Part shown: one piece after another, positions 7,679 through 16,061 of the stretch | Layout of the letters: each line of letters begins with the position of its first letter | Numbering within the stretch: position 1 is the first letter of the stretch | The notes under the pieces: model-generated | Told to the model about the DNA's origin: nothing | Database searches by the model: none | The model's input: only the letters and a program-made list of their open reading frames with translations | Source: Terriglobus albidus | GTDB taxonomy: Bacteria; Acidobacteriota; Terriglobia; Terriglobales; Acidobacteriaceae | Length of the DNA stretch: 64,000 nucleotides | Reading direction: 5' to 3' | Assembly (NCBI RefSeq): GCF_008000815.1 | Contig: NZ_CP042806.1 | Span: 2,728,001 to 2,792,000 of the forward strand | Program-made: the position numbers and the translations under genes

Positions 7679-9718
7679 TCATTTCCGCGTATTGGACTTT
7701 TGAAGGATTGGACCCGCCTCCAGGCGGTCGAGAATCTCCATAAATTTGCGGCGATTGCGATATCTGATACGTATCTCAGTGACCAATTCATTCCATCGCC
7801 AACCCTGGTCCAGCGACTTCATAATCGGGCGCATCCTCTTGAGTATTGCCGCTATCAGTTCGTAAGCGGGAATCTCCGCCCGGGTCAGGTTCGCGTCGAC
7901 AAGGGCCTGATAGATCTCCAAAGCTCGTTCGGGATGCGACTCCGTAATCGCTGTGGCCACTTTGTTAGCGTAGCCGGCTGCGAAATACGAGTCTGTTGTA
8001 CACCATTTGTCATACCAGCGCAGTACATCGTCCGGACTGCGTGCTGCAATGGCCATATCAACGAGCACGTTATAGTGTGGACGATTACCACGGAACTGCA
8101 ACACCGGTAGCAAATAGTCTGGAAGCGGCAGAGGCCAATCCGGCCGACATATAGCCTTGTAGGTGCCGTCTTTCCAGGCGCCGACTGAGAAAGGCGGATT
8201 TCCAGTTTCCAGGAATTCCATGGCCAGTCGGGCGACCGCTTCCCGGCACCCGGCACGGTCGGCGGCTGCCACCAATTCGTTGAAGCTTTCAGAGCTGGGA
8301 CGATCGAAGAATTCCCGTGCGGCATGCGTAGCGACCACGTCCCACTCTCGCTGCCGCCGGGCGATCTCGCACATCGCGCTTATAAGCGGGTTCATCGTAC
8401 CTAACTCTAGATTCGCCTTCTGAATCCCTTCCGCCGCCCATCGCTTAGCGTCGTCATATCGTTTTTGCTCAATGACCAACGATATAAATGGCATGTAGTT
8501 ACCGGTGATGCGAGCCTCCCGCTCGTGGAAAGCAAGGATTTCACCGTCGCGTCCAGCGCGTTTGAGCGCCTGCATAAGCCACTTGGAGACCCGCTCGTGT
8601 GTATATTCGTTTCCGCTCGGCAAGGACTTTAAACGCCCGTCTAGTTTATCGGCTACGGCGGACCAGTCGGAGCGGCTGACGTTGCCCTCGAAGACGGCTT
8701 TAAGCATCGCCACATCGATTACTTCGAATTCGTCAATGAGGTGAGCATCAATAGCGAAGAGCAGTTTCTGGACGGAGGGCAGGGTCGAAATCGTCAGCGC
8801 GCGGAAAACTGACGGAAGGCACTTCGCAAAGGCCATGGTCGTTTCACCCTCATCGTTGGATTGTTCGAGAAGCTCCGTGCCCCTATCCAGTATCTCCAGC
8901 CCCAGGTTCACGACAGCGTTTGCCTGGCCGCACTCAATCATCCGGTCCAGATAGCGGATGAGCCGACCGAAATCCGGAGTATAGCCTTCGCCACCCCAGT
9001 AATCCATCCAGCCAGGTTCTGAGGTCGCCTTACGAAGTTCTTTTCGTGCATTGGCGATCAGACGGCCTACGTCACCCTCGCTCAAGGCGATGCGCTCGCA
9101 GAACTCCTCCTGTACCTCTGGAAGCCGCTGCGTGAGTGACCAGAGCAGCTCGACGAGTTCATCCCGGCTCTTCGCCTCAATGTGTTTGCGAATCTTCTCG
9201 TCGTCAATCTCGCTTTTCCGCCTCTTTCCGGTACCCTGACGGGGAATAGGCAGTTCTTCGTATTCTTCCGAATCGCCTCCGTCTTCGGGCTCCTCATGTG
9301 GTGCTTCATGGGAGTCACGTTGTGGCTCTACCTGCTGGCTGGCCTCTGCGTCTGCAACCGGGACATGGACGTCCTTTGCCAGCATGTCAAGATAAGCCAC
9401 CACGACCGCGACGGCATGTTTACAACCATTCAAGATGACAGGGCAATTGCAATCGGATTGGAGCGTGTCATCTGCCTTTCGCCAGACGCGCGTTGTGTAT
9501 CGCTGCCCTCCGACAACCGTCGCCTGCAACTTGCCATCCTCTGAGATGACGAGATCGCGTACACGGCCATTTCGCTGATATGTCCGCCCGCGAGTCATCG
9601 AGCGCGCCCCGGACCATCTTTCGATATCGTCCCAGGTTATGGACGCCCAGTTCGACCGTAAGGATTGCGATTCTCCTGAAGCTTTTGTCCTCGCCGTGCC
9701 TGATGACTTGGTTGCCAT
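7679..9718 (-). CDS. SWIM zinc-finger domain protein
   Basis: A 679-residue protein with a SWIM zinc finger: C90-x-C92-x6-C99-x-H101 (CNCPVILNGCKH). An N-terminal extension (residues 25-80) with WDDIERW and RGRTYQRNGRV precedes it, as is typical of bacterial SWIM proteins. Residues about 110-165 are acidic and low in complexity (a linker). The remainder is helical and repeat-like (EREARITGNYMPFISLVIEQKRYDDAKRW and similar), which suggests TPR or HEAT-type solenoid packing. SWIM domains bind DNA or protein and accompany SWI2/SNF2 helicases in many bacteria, but no helicase is encoded here. AGGA precedes the ATG at 9718. No defined function. Confidence 0.85.
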   Translation of the reverse strand: MATKSSGTARTKASGESQSLRSNWASITWDDIERWSGARSMTRGRTYQRNGRVRDLVISEDGKLQATVVGGQRYTTRVWRKADDTLQSDCNCPVILNGCKHAVAVVVAYLDMLAKDVHVPVADAEASQQVEPQRDSHEAPHEEPEDGGDSEEYEELPIPRQGTGKRRKSEIDDEKIRKHIEAKSRDELVELLWSLTQRLPEVQEEFCERIALSEGDVGRLIANARKELRKATSEPGWMDYWGGEGYTPDFGRLIRYLDRMIECGQANAVVNLGLEILDRGTELLEQSNDEGETTMAFAKCLPSVFRALTISTLPSVQKLLFAIDAHLIDEFEVIDVAMLKAVFEGNVSRSDWSAVADKLDGRLKSLPSGNEYTHERVSKWLMQALKRAGRDGEILAFHEREARITGNYMPFISLVIEQKRYDDAKRWAAEGIQKANLELGTMNPLISAMCEIARRQREWDVVATHAAREFFDRPSSESFNELVAAADRAGCREAVARLAMEFLETGNPPFSVGAWKDGTYKAICRPDWPLPLPDYLLPVLQFRGNRPHYNVLVDMAIAARSPDDVLRWYDKWCTTDSYFAAGYANKVATAITESHPERALEIYQALVDANLTRAEIPAYELIAAILKRMRPIMKSLDQGWRWNELVTEIRIRYRNRRKFMEILDRLEAGPILQKSNTRK

Positions 9719-9816
9719 GAAGATGTCCTGAAAGCATCCTAAATGGTGACCGTCGTTCGGGTGGCGCGCCCTGAAGTTGAGGCTATTAGCCTCAGGGATC
9801 TGCCGGAAGGAAGGCC

Positions 9817-9852
9817 AAAAAAAAGAAAAAGCCTCTCGAAACCGAGAGGCTT
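9817..9852 (-). terminator. Rho-independent terminator downstream of TonB receptor
   Basis: The stem AAGCCTCTCG with CGAGAGGCTT is followed, on the minus strand, by a long T-rich tract (TTTTTCTTTTTTTT). It lies about 90 bases after the receptor stop and about 100 bases upstream of the SWIM gene start, so it ends the receptor transcript. Confidence 0.88.
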
Positions 9853-9889
9853 GGTCACGCTCACTGTTTGGAGCAGACCGTGAAGTGAT

Positions 9890-9925
9890 GATGAGGGAAG
9901 GACTGTTGCCAGTCTCTCCCTCATC
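9890..9925. other. Strong stem-loop in the 3' untranslated region of the TonB receptor
   Basis: Arms GATGAGGGA and TCCCTCATC enclose a second paired segment, GACTG with CAGTC, and a TTGC loop. Only one A-C mismatch and one G-T pair interrupt a 16-base helix. It lies 17 bases past the receptor stop and before the true terminator. It has no T tract on the minus strand, so it may protect the 3' end or be processed. Confidence 0.55.
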
Positions 9926-9941
9926 TTTTATGCCTACAATT

Positions 9942-12900
9942 CTAGAAATCGAACCGAAGAGCGAACTGCGTTAACCGTGGGTTGTAATTGTTGCTTAGTG
10001 CGGTGATGGTGCCAATTGTGCTGGTGCCCATCGTTACATTTGGGTTGGCAAAGTTCGCCTGATTGGCAACGTTGAACATCTCGGCACGGAATTGTGCCTT
10101 GACGCGTTCCGTCACATCGAATCCTTTGAATACCGAGATGTCGAGGTGGCGGTAGTTCGGCCCAATGATGTCGTTCCGATGTGCGTTACCCATCGTTCCG
10201 GCAGCCTGTACTACGTATGCATTTGGATTGAAGAAGTTAGTAATGCTTTTTGTACCGACCGGCGCCAGGCTAACACCCGGATTCCGGCTGGGGCGGTCTG
10301 CCGCGCCATTCGGGCTGGTGTTGGAGATATTGCTGCTGTTAATCCCATTAATGGGAAGGCCGTTGCCCCACACCTGAATGAGATTTGCCTGCCATCCCTT
10401 CGCAAGTACAGCCTTATATCCGGTGAAGGATTTTCCGGGCAGCGCATAGTTCAATGAAACGACATAGCGATTCGCCTGTTGCAGATCAGCATTTCCCCAG
10501 TCGTCGCGGCCATGTGTAGCAAGCACCTGGTTCAGTCCGCCACCTCCACCACCTGAGGGCGTGGAGACGTTATCCAGGTTCTTCGCGAAGGTGTAGTTCG
10601 CGCTGTAACCAAGGCCTCCGGCAAAACGACGCTCAGCCGAGAGCTGCAGCGAGTTGTAGGACGAAGAGCCATTCGATTGGAGCTGGTTGATCGTGGTGAT
10701 ATTTGGGATCTTCGAATAAAAGCGGCGGTTTACTGTCGCCGCGGCTGCAGTGGCGTAGCCGAGCGGAGCACGGTTGATATCGGCTACGTTGTTGTAGAGA
10801 AAACGTCCGAGGCTGGCGACGTAGGCCGCTGTCACCGTGTTTCCGAGGACGTCCCGCTGTACGGCCAGGTTGAACTGTTCGAGGTAGCTGTTGCGGAAGT
10901 TGTAATCTTCCGCGGCCGGGATATTGCCTGCGAGGTTCGTCGCGCTGGCCGCGACAGCGACCGGCAGTCCGTCCCCGAGGAAACGGTAACTGGAGTTACA
11001 GCCCGAAGCTCCCGTCTGCGCCGTAACGGAGGTGCAGGTGCCGTAGAGCGCGCTGTTGGGCTGGTTCTTGAGGTTTGAGGAAGAGGTAAAGTTCTCCGGG
11101 AAGAATGCAAGGCCGAAGCCGCCGCGGATAACTGTCTTCGGAGTGATGGAATATGCAAAGCCGACACGCGGAGCCAGGTTGCGGAAATCGGTGTTTACAT
11201 TCGCTGTGCGGCTGGCGCCGTTCAAGCCCGCCTGCACAATGGTTGCCGTGTTCACGTCGAAGTTGGAGATGTGATTGTTCTCCTCTGTGAACGGTGTGAA
11301 GATGTCGTAGCGAATGCCAAGATTAAGGGTGAGCTTCGGAGTGGCGTGCCAGTCATCGGCTACGTATCCGGCGATCTCCCAAAGACGATAGTGAGGAATA
11401 AAGAGTGAGTTGTTGCGTGTCACCGACGAGTAGAAGCCGGAGACCAGGCCGGGAAGTCCAACGGTGAATCCGAAGAGGCCCTCGCCGGCATTGTCCTGGG
11501 TCAACGCGGCATGCCTGCGGATCAGTGCGGCACCCACTTTATAGGAGTGATTGCCTCTTGAGTAGATGATCGAGGCCGTGCCCTGGTAGGTGGAGTCGTG
11601 GTTTGTAAGCGGCACGAAGTATCCGCCGTTCCCCAGTGATGTGAAGTTAGTAACGTTGACCTGGCCAAGGCCGGAGGTCAATGGACTGATGTTGATATTT
11701 GCCTGACCAAAGGCCGCGTTAGGGTTCAAGCCGTAGTTCAGCGGAAAGGAAGCAAGATTGACGAAGAGATAGCCAACGCTGGCATTGAGGAGCAGGCGGG
11801 GTGTAAAGGCATGGGTGTAGTTGATCTGCGCGTTGCGGGCCAATCCAGGCGCGCTTCCTGCAAAACCGCTCTGCGGATCAATCGTCATGCCGGCTGCCGT
11901 TGTAACAGGTAGCGGTGACGTAGCCGCGAGGCTGCTTACGTCATTATTGGTATAACGGCCGAAGATGGAGTCTCTGTCCGAGAACCTGTGGTCCAGACGA
12001 ACATCCCAGACAGTGGAGAACTGATTGCGTTTGCGATTGCCAATGTACTGGCCCGCGTTGGTGGGTGAGTTCGGCAAGGGGTAGAGGGAAAAGTACAGAA
12101 GACCCGCTTTATCGCGTTGCGAGACCGGTACAACGTTGCCGGCGACGTACTGGCCACTGTACCTGTCGTAGACGCAACCGTTCTTCTGTGCCGTGGGAGT
12201 GATATTGGGGTTCACCGTTCCGGAACCAACGGTATAGCCCAACAGTGACGCATTCGCGCTTGCGCAATAGGCGTCAAAGCCAGCCGGTCCAGCAGCATAG
12301 GTTCCTGAGCCCGCGAAGTTTGTACGGGTGTCAGAGAAGTCGCCCGGATTGCTGTGTTCGTACGCCGTCGGAACATTGGCGACGCTAAAGTTGGTACCGG
12401 CGATCAGGCGGAAGAACTCCACATCCCCGAAGAAGAATGTCTTGTCCTTGAAGATTGGGCCACCCAGGCTGCCGCCAAATTGGTTCTGGCGCAACTCCGG
12501 TTTCTGGAAGTGCTGACCAAACTGGAAGGCATTGGCGTTCAGTTCGTCGTTACGGAAATATTCGTAGATCGATCCGTGATAGGTGTTGGTACCGCTCTTA
12601 GTGATGATGTTGACTACCGCGCCCGCGCTTCGTCCGATATCTGCGGTATAGCTATTCGTCAGAATGCGGACCTCGGCAATGGAGTCAATGGATGGCCGTA
12701 CACCGATCGAGCCAATGATGCGCTCGTTGTTATCCAGGCCATCAATCTCCTGATTGTTGATGATGTCAGATTGGCCGTTTACCGAGATCGACGAACTTTG
12801 ACGTCGATCGTCTGGACGGTTACCGCTGGCTAATCCATTGTTCGTGCCTTCGTTGGCGCCAGCCGTGATCTGCACGAGTTGGATGTAGTTGCGCCCATTC

Positions 12901-13361
12901 AGTGGCAGGTCTTGTACTGCCTTTTCTGTCACTGTGCTCGCAATGGCGGAGCTGTCCGTCTGCAGGACAGGCGCCACTGAGCTGACTTCGATCGTTTCAG
13001 TCGAGCCGCCGATCTTCAGTTGCTCATCGAGACGCCGACGGTCACCGGCAGCGACTACAACCTCCGGAACAGAGAGTGATGAGAAACCTGTACCAGCCAG
13101 AACCAGTTTGTAATGCCCTGGGTTCAGGTTGGGGAAAACATATGATCCACTGCCGTCGGTCGTCAGCGAGCGGGAGTCCTGTGTGTCGAGATTCGTTAGA
13201 GTGACCGTTACGCCTGGGACAGAGGCTCCCATTGGGTCTGTAACATTGCCGAGGATGTCGGCTGTACTGGTGCTTTGTGCAGTAATGCGAGCGGTGGATG
13301 TAGACGCAATGATTAGAAGGAATAAGTAGAGAAGTTGTCTGGGTGATTTTTTTAGATTCAT
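9942..13361 (-). CDS. TonB-dependent receptor, Oar-like, with carboxypeptidase-regulatory-like domain
   Basis: A 1139-residue outer-membrane receptor. A signal peptide (residues 1-28, ending RITAQ) is followed by a CarboxypepD_reg domain at about 33-115 ([20 protein letters not shown]). The plug lies at about 120-280 with [13 protein letters not shown] and DGLDNNERI, and the barrel ends [10 protein letters not shown]. It should import a plant or microbial glycan fragment; the GH105 and polysaccharide-lyase genes lie 1.5-5 kb away. A candidate promoter and a 5' hairpin lie in the 80-120 bases upstream, and the ribosome-binding site is weak (a GGGGG stretch 5-9 bases before ATG). Two stem-loops follow the stop. 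The gene diverges from the LamG-like secreted protein. Confidence 0.93.
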   Translation of the reverse strand: MNLKKSPRQLLYLFLLIIASTSTARITAQSTSTADILGNVTDPMGASVPGVTVTLTNLDTQDSRSLTTDGSGSYVFPNLNPGHYKLVLAGTGFSSLSVPEVVVAAGDRRRLDEQLKIGGSTETIEVSSVAPVLQTDSSAIASTVTEKAVQDLPLNGRNYIQLVQITAGANEGTNNGLASGNRPDDRRQSSSISVNGQSDIINNQEIDGLDNNERIIGSIGVRPSIDSIAEVRILTNSYTADIGRSAGAVVNIITKSGTNTYHGSIYEYFRNDELNANAFQFGQHFQKPELRQNQFGGSLGGPIFKDKTFFFGDVEFFRLIAGTNFSVANVPTAYEHSNPGDFSDTRTNFAGSGTYAAGPAGFDAYCASANASLLGYTVGSGTVNPNITPTAQKNGCVYDRYSGQYVAGNVVPVSQRDKAGLLYFSLYPLPNSPTNAGQYIGNRKRNQFSTVWDVRLDHRFSDRDSIFGRYTNNDVSSLAATSPLPVTTAAGMTIDPQSGFAGSAPGLARNAQINYTHAFTPRLLLNASVGYLFVNLASFPLNYGLNPNAAFGQANINISPLTSGLGQVNVTNFTSLGNGGYFVPLTNHDSTYQGTASIIYSRGNHSYKVGAALIRRHAALTQDNAGEGLFGFTVGLPGLVSGFYSSVTRNNSLFIPHYRLWEIAGYVADDWHATPKLTLNLGIRYDIFTPFTEENNHISNFDVNTATIVQAGLNGASRTANVNTDFRNLAPRVGFAYSITPKTVIRGGFGLAFFPENFTSSSNLKNQPNSALYGTCTSVTAQTGASGCNSSYRFLGDGLPVAVAASATNLAGNIPAAEDYNFRNSYLEQFNLAVQRDVLGNTVTAAYVASLGRFLYNNVADINRAPLGYATAAAATVNRRFYSKIPNITTINQLQSNGSSSYNSLQLSAERRFAGGLGYSANYTFAKNLDNVSTPSGGGGGGLNQVLATHGRDDWGNADLQQANRYVVSLNYALPGKSFTGYKAVLAKGWQANLIQVWGNGLPINGINSSNISNTSPNGAADRPSRNPGVSLAPVGTKSITNFFNPNAYVVQAAGTMGNAHRNDIIGPNYRHLDISVFKGFDVTERVKAQFRAEMFNVANQANFANPNVTMGTSTIGTITALSNNYNPRLTQFALRFDF

Positions 13362-13416
13362 TTACATGCCCCCGAATATAGCCAGAAGATCTGCTGGCAC
13401 TTTCATGAAGTGTGGC

Positions 13417-13442
13417 CTCCTCACGTTTTGTCTTGTGAGGAG
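13417..13442 (-). promoter_or_regulatory. 5' leader hairpin of the TonB receptor transcript
   Basis: Perfect 8-base arms CTCCTCAC and GTGAGGAG enclose a 10-base loop. The hairpin starts at or next to the transcription start predicted from the upstream promoter, so it would cap the 5' end of the receptor mRNA. Stabilisation of the messenger is a likely role; it is 55 bases from the start codon, too far to hide the ribosome site directly. Confidence 0.45.
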
Positions 13443-13446
13443 TCGA

Positions 13447-13476
13447 AACATAGCAGGCAGCAATTTGATTTGTCTA
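13447..13476 (-). promoter_or_regulatory. Candidate sigma-70-type promoter of the TonB receptor gene
   Basis: On the minus strand: TAGACA (five of six consensus positions), an 18-base spacer, and an extended -10, TGC-TATGTT. Transcription would start near 13440, giving a leader of about 80 bases that begins with a hairpin. Confidence 0.5.
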
Positions 13477-13488
13477 CGAATAATTCGT
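13476..13488. promoter_or_regulatory. Inverted repeat abutting the -35 box
   Basis: ACGAAT-A-ATTCGT, arms of 6 around one base, directly upstream of the candidate -35 of the TonB receptor. Overlapping copies (ATTCGTCGAAT; TTCGATATCG) continue to about 13540. The position suits an activator site. The regulator is unknown. Confidence 0.4.
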
Positions 13489-13984
13489 CGAATTTTTCTT
13501 GCGAAGTTATTCGATATCGCGCGTAAACCCTGGTTGTTTTGTGTCGTCTTAATTGGGTTACGTGTGTCTATATGTGACTCTATCGGTTACGTTGCCGGTG
13601 ATATATGTGCCCTGGATAAGTAGCAAATTCCTACCTCATCCAGCGTGTCAGAAGGCACACGCTCGCATGCGCGCTGGTACGCGACGTTGCAGCAATATTT
13701 GGACTTTCATGGCTTATAGTTGCGTACTAATTCAGTTCAAGCTGTTTGCGGCGCCGGCCTTTCGCCTAATAAACAATCAAAGCTAGAGTCCGCAATGCGC
13801 TGCGAGATGTTACCGCCTTTCCTTTTTAACTCGTGATGAAACGCAGTTTCTACGATCATTGCGTCCGCGACTTTTTGTTAAGGGCGGATTTGCGGAATAC
13901 ATGTTCAGGACGATCTCGTGTTTGTTGAAAATGACAGTACACGTATATTCAGCGCACGTTCTATTGTCAAGATGAAAGCAATGT

Positions 13985-13996
13985 CAAAACGTTTTG
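13985..13996. promoter_or_regulatory. LacI-type operator candidate
   Basis: CAAAACGTTTTG is a perfect 12-base palindrome with the central CG typical of LacI-family operators. It lies 149 bases before the secreted LamG-like gene and over 600 bases from the receptor. The two LacI regulators in the window, or one elsewhere, could bind it. Confidence 0.45.
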
Positions 13997-14144
13997 CTCT
14001 GCGCTATGTCGTTCAGGGAACTTTAAGGTAGATTTTTAGTCGCCGGTATGGCTTCTTCGTATGCGAGAGGTGTGTTCATGGGAACGATCTCGCAAGCTCC
14101 TTCGTAAAGAGGAGTGATCGTCGAAATGCTGAGGAGGGATATCT

Positions 14145-14822
14145 ATGAGAAAAATACGGATGACAACCGTTTCCAGGGCTGTTTTGTGGGCTTCCGTCGT
14201 CTTACCGTTTGCTTTCACACCCTTTGTCTTCGCACAAACGCTCAGTCAGCTCGTTCCTCACAAGGTGAAGCTGGCTGCGGTGGAATATCGTGGCAAACAT
14301 GCGATCAAAGTCACGGAGGAGGGAGTGGTCCCCAATGGCGAGGCATACGCCGTCATGAAAGATGCTGCCTGGCACAATGGTTCCATTGAGGTAGACCTTG
14401 CCGGCGCGCCGGCCCCCGGAGTTCCCGAGGGTGCGCGCGGCTTTATTGGAATCGCATTCCATCTCCAAAACGATCGATTCGAGTACATCTATCTGCGCCC
14501 CACCAATGGACGTGCAGATGACCAGGTGCGTCGTAACCATACAACACAGTACAGCTCCTACCCGGATTTCAGCTTCGCCGAATCCCGCAAACAGGCGCCG
14601 GAAAAATATGAGAGCTACGTGGATATTGAACCGGCGGTATGGATCCACTACCGCATCACAGTCGAAGGGACGAAGGCCAGGCTTTATGTGAACGGCGCAA
14701 GTCAGCCATGTTTGATTGTGAATGATCTCAAGTTAGGTGATTCTTCCGGCGGCATCGCTCTTTGGATCGGTCCGGGTACAGAAGGGCATTTCAGCGGCCT
14801 CTCATTCAAAGCGGCTCCATAG
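14145..14822 (+). CDS. Secreted concanavalin-like (LamG/DUF1080-like) protein
   Basis: A 225-residue exported protein: the signal peptide ends about residue 30 (FVFAQT), then one all-beta domain of about 190 residues. Segments such as GSIEVDLAGA, GFIGIAFHL, WIHYRITVEGTKARLYVNG and GGIALWIGPGTEGHFSGLSF follow the jelly-roll pattern of LamG and DUF1080 proteins. The latter include 3-keto-disaccharide hydrolases, but no catalytic assignment is possible from what is visible. A strong GAGGAGGG site precedes the ATG. The gene ends 9 bases from the convergent GH105 gene, so it shares its locus with uronate-polysaccharide enzymes; a binding or hydrolytic role on the same glycan is inference. Confidence 0.8.
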   Translation: MRKIRMTTVSRAVLWASVVLPFAFTPFVFAQTLSQLVPHKVKLAAVEYRGKHAIKVTEEGVVPNGEAYAVMKDAAWHNGSIEVDLAGAPAPGVPEGARGFIGIAFHLQNDRFEYIYLRPTNGRADDQVRRNHTTQYSSYPDFSFAESRKQAPEKYESYVDIEPAVWIHYRITVEGTKARLYVNGASQPCLIVNDLKLGDSSGGIALWIGPGTEGHFSGLSFKAAP

Positions 14823-14831
14823 AGGTCTCTT

Positions 14832-16031
14832 TTATCTGAGCCCAGCAGTTTTGCTAATGGACGCCCGATCGGCGACCCAGTGATCCAGTTCTGTTCCGGC
14901 CAGAAGAAAGGCGCCTACTCCAAATACATAACTGGCTCCAGGGCCATAAGCTCCGGGGGCTTCGCCGACAGGTTGAATATCACCGAGCCGGCCATCGGCG
15001 TAGATGTGTTTGAGTATCCCCGCCCATGCTCGCGTAATGACGGGTTCGTAGCGTTTCCGGTCGAGGATGCCGTTCCTTACTCCCCACGTCATCGCGTAGA
15101 CAAAGAATGCGGATCCCGAGATCTCCGGACGCGGATAGGCGCCGGCATCGAGCAACCCGGCGCGCCACAGTCCGTCAGTACCTTGAATGGCGGATACAGC
15201 TTCTGACATGTCTTTGAGCTTCTGAATATAGAACGTGCGCCTGCTATCTCCAGCAGGGAGCGCCTGCAGTATTTGAACGAGTCCGCCCATTACCCATCCG
15301 TTACCACGCGACCAGAAGACCTTTCGCCCATTGGCTTCCCGTTTGGCGAGATAGCTGGCATCGCGGGAGAAGAGCTTCTCGTGAGAATCCCAAAGTAGAT
15401 CGGCCGTGATATGCCACTCGCGATCCATGTACTCGACGTATTTACTATCCTGGGTTACAGCGGAGAGGTTCGCCCAGACCGGCGGCGCCATGAACAAAGC
15501 ATCGCACCACCACCAGACGGGCTTGGCCGGATCGTCGGGGATCTGCAAAATGCGATCGAACTGGGTACGTAATGGAGCAATCCGGGCCTGATCGGGCCGC
15601 TCCCGAGAGAGTTGCAGATACGCCTGGCCGATTGCCTGATCGTCCGCATGTGTCTGGCGAGGTCCAAGAGTCCACTGATAATGTTCCGCAACCTTCAGGA
15701 CCGTGTTTTCATAGCGCGGTTGATGCAGGGTCTTCGATGCGGCAAGCATCCCCATATATAGGGTGGCGAAGGTCCAGTCCTGACTGGGCGAATCAGCGAT
15801 GCGCGCGTTCTGCCAGTCCGCGACCTTCCTCATGGCCTTTTGAATCTCCGAATGCCGCAGGGCAGGGGAGAGATCGGACGCAAGTCTTCCAGGATCGGCC
15901 GGAGAGTCGCCTACGACGGCCTTCTTTTCATTTTCAGTCAACTGGCCCTCGGCCTGCGGCCCTATGAGGCCCGATAGGGCTATGACGAAGAGGAGAGCAA
16001 GAGTGACTGGCTTTTCCATGAGTATCTTCAC
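14832..16031 (-). CDS. Unsaturated uronyl hydrolase, GH105-type
   Basis: A 399-residue secreted enzyme with an (alpha/alpha)6 barrel, of the family that removes unsaturated galacturonyl or glucuronyl residues left by polysaccharide lyases. Visible family motifs: HADDQAIGQ (residues 128-136, with catalytic-type Asp), WWWCDALFMAPPVW, RDASY, FWSRGNGWVMGGL and the C-terminal GxGAFLLAGTE. The signal peptide spans residues 1-30. The start is GTG at 16031 with AAGGA four bases ahead; the ATG four codons later lacks a site. It follows the polysaccharide-lyase-like gene by 30 bases, which fits a lyase then hydrolase sequence on one substrate. Confidence 0.88.
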   Translation of the reverse strand: MKILMEKPVTLALLFVIALSGLIGPQAEGQLTENEKKAVVGDSPADPGRLASDLSPALRHSEIQKAMRKVADWQNARIADSPSQDWTFATLYMGMLAASKTLHQPRYENTVLKVAEHYQWTLGPRQTHADDQAIGQAYLQLSRERPDQARIAPLRTQFDRILQIPDDPAKPVWWWCDALFMAPPVWANLSAVTQDSKYVEYMDREWHITADLLWDSHEKLFSRDASYLAKREANGRKVFWSRGNGWVMGGLVQILQALPAGDSRRTFYIQKLKDMSEAVSAIQGTDGLWRAGLLDAGAYPRPEISGSAFFVYAMTWGVRNGILDRKRYEPVITRAWAGILKHIYADGRLGDIQPVGEAPGAYGPGASYVFGVGAFLLAGTELDHWVADRASISKTAGLR

Positions 16032-16061
16032 GTGGTCCTTAGAAAGGGAAACAGAATGTAA

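Larger units (their letters stand above)
13362..14144. other. 783-base divergent intergenic region
   Basis: No coding signal was found on either strand. Contents seen: a 10-base hairpin-prone GCCAG/CTGGC pair (13381-13398), an 8-base-arm hairpin (13417-13442), a candidate minus-strand promoter (13447-13476), an inverted repeat (13476-13488), further ATTCG motifs up to 13535, and a LacI-type palindrome (13985-13996). An unannotated small RNA or leader could fit here, but nothing shows one. Confidence 0.5.

Noticed and set aside
10832-11167. Overlapping frames inside TonB receptor genes (several over 100 codons)
   Set aside because: Out-of-frame shadows of GC-rich coding sequence; no ribosome sites or conserved motifs.
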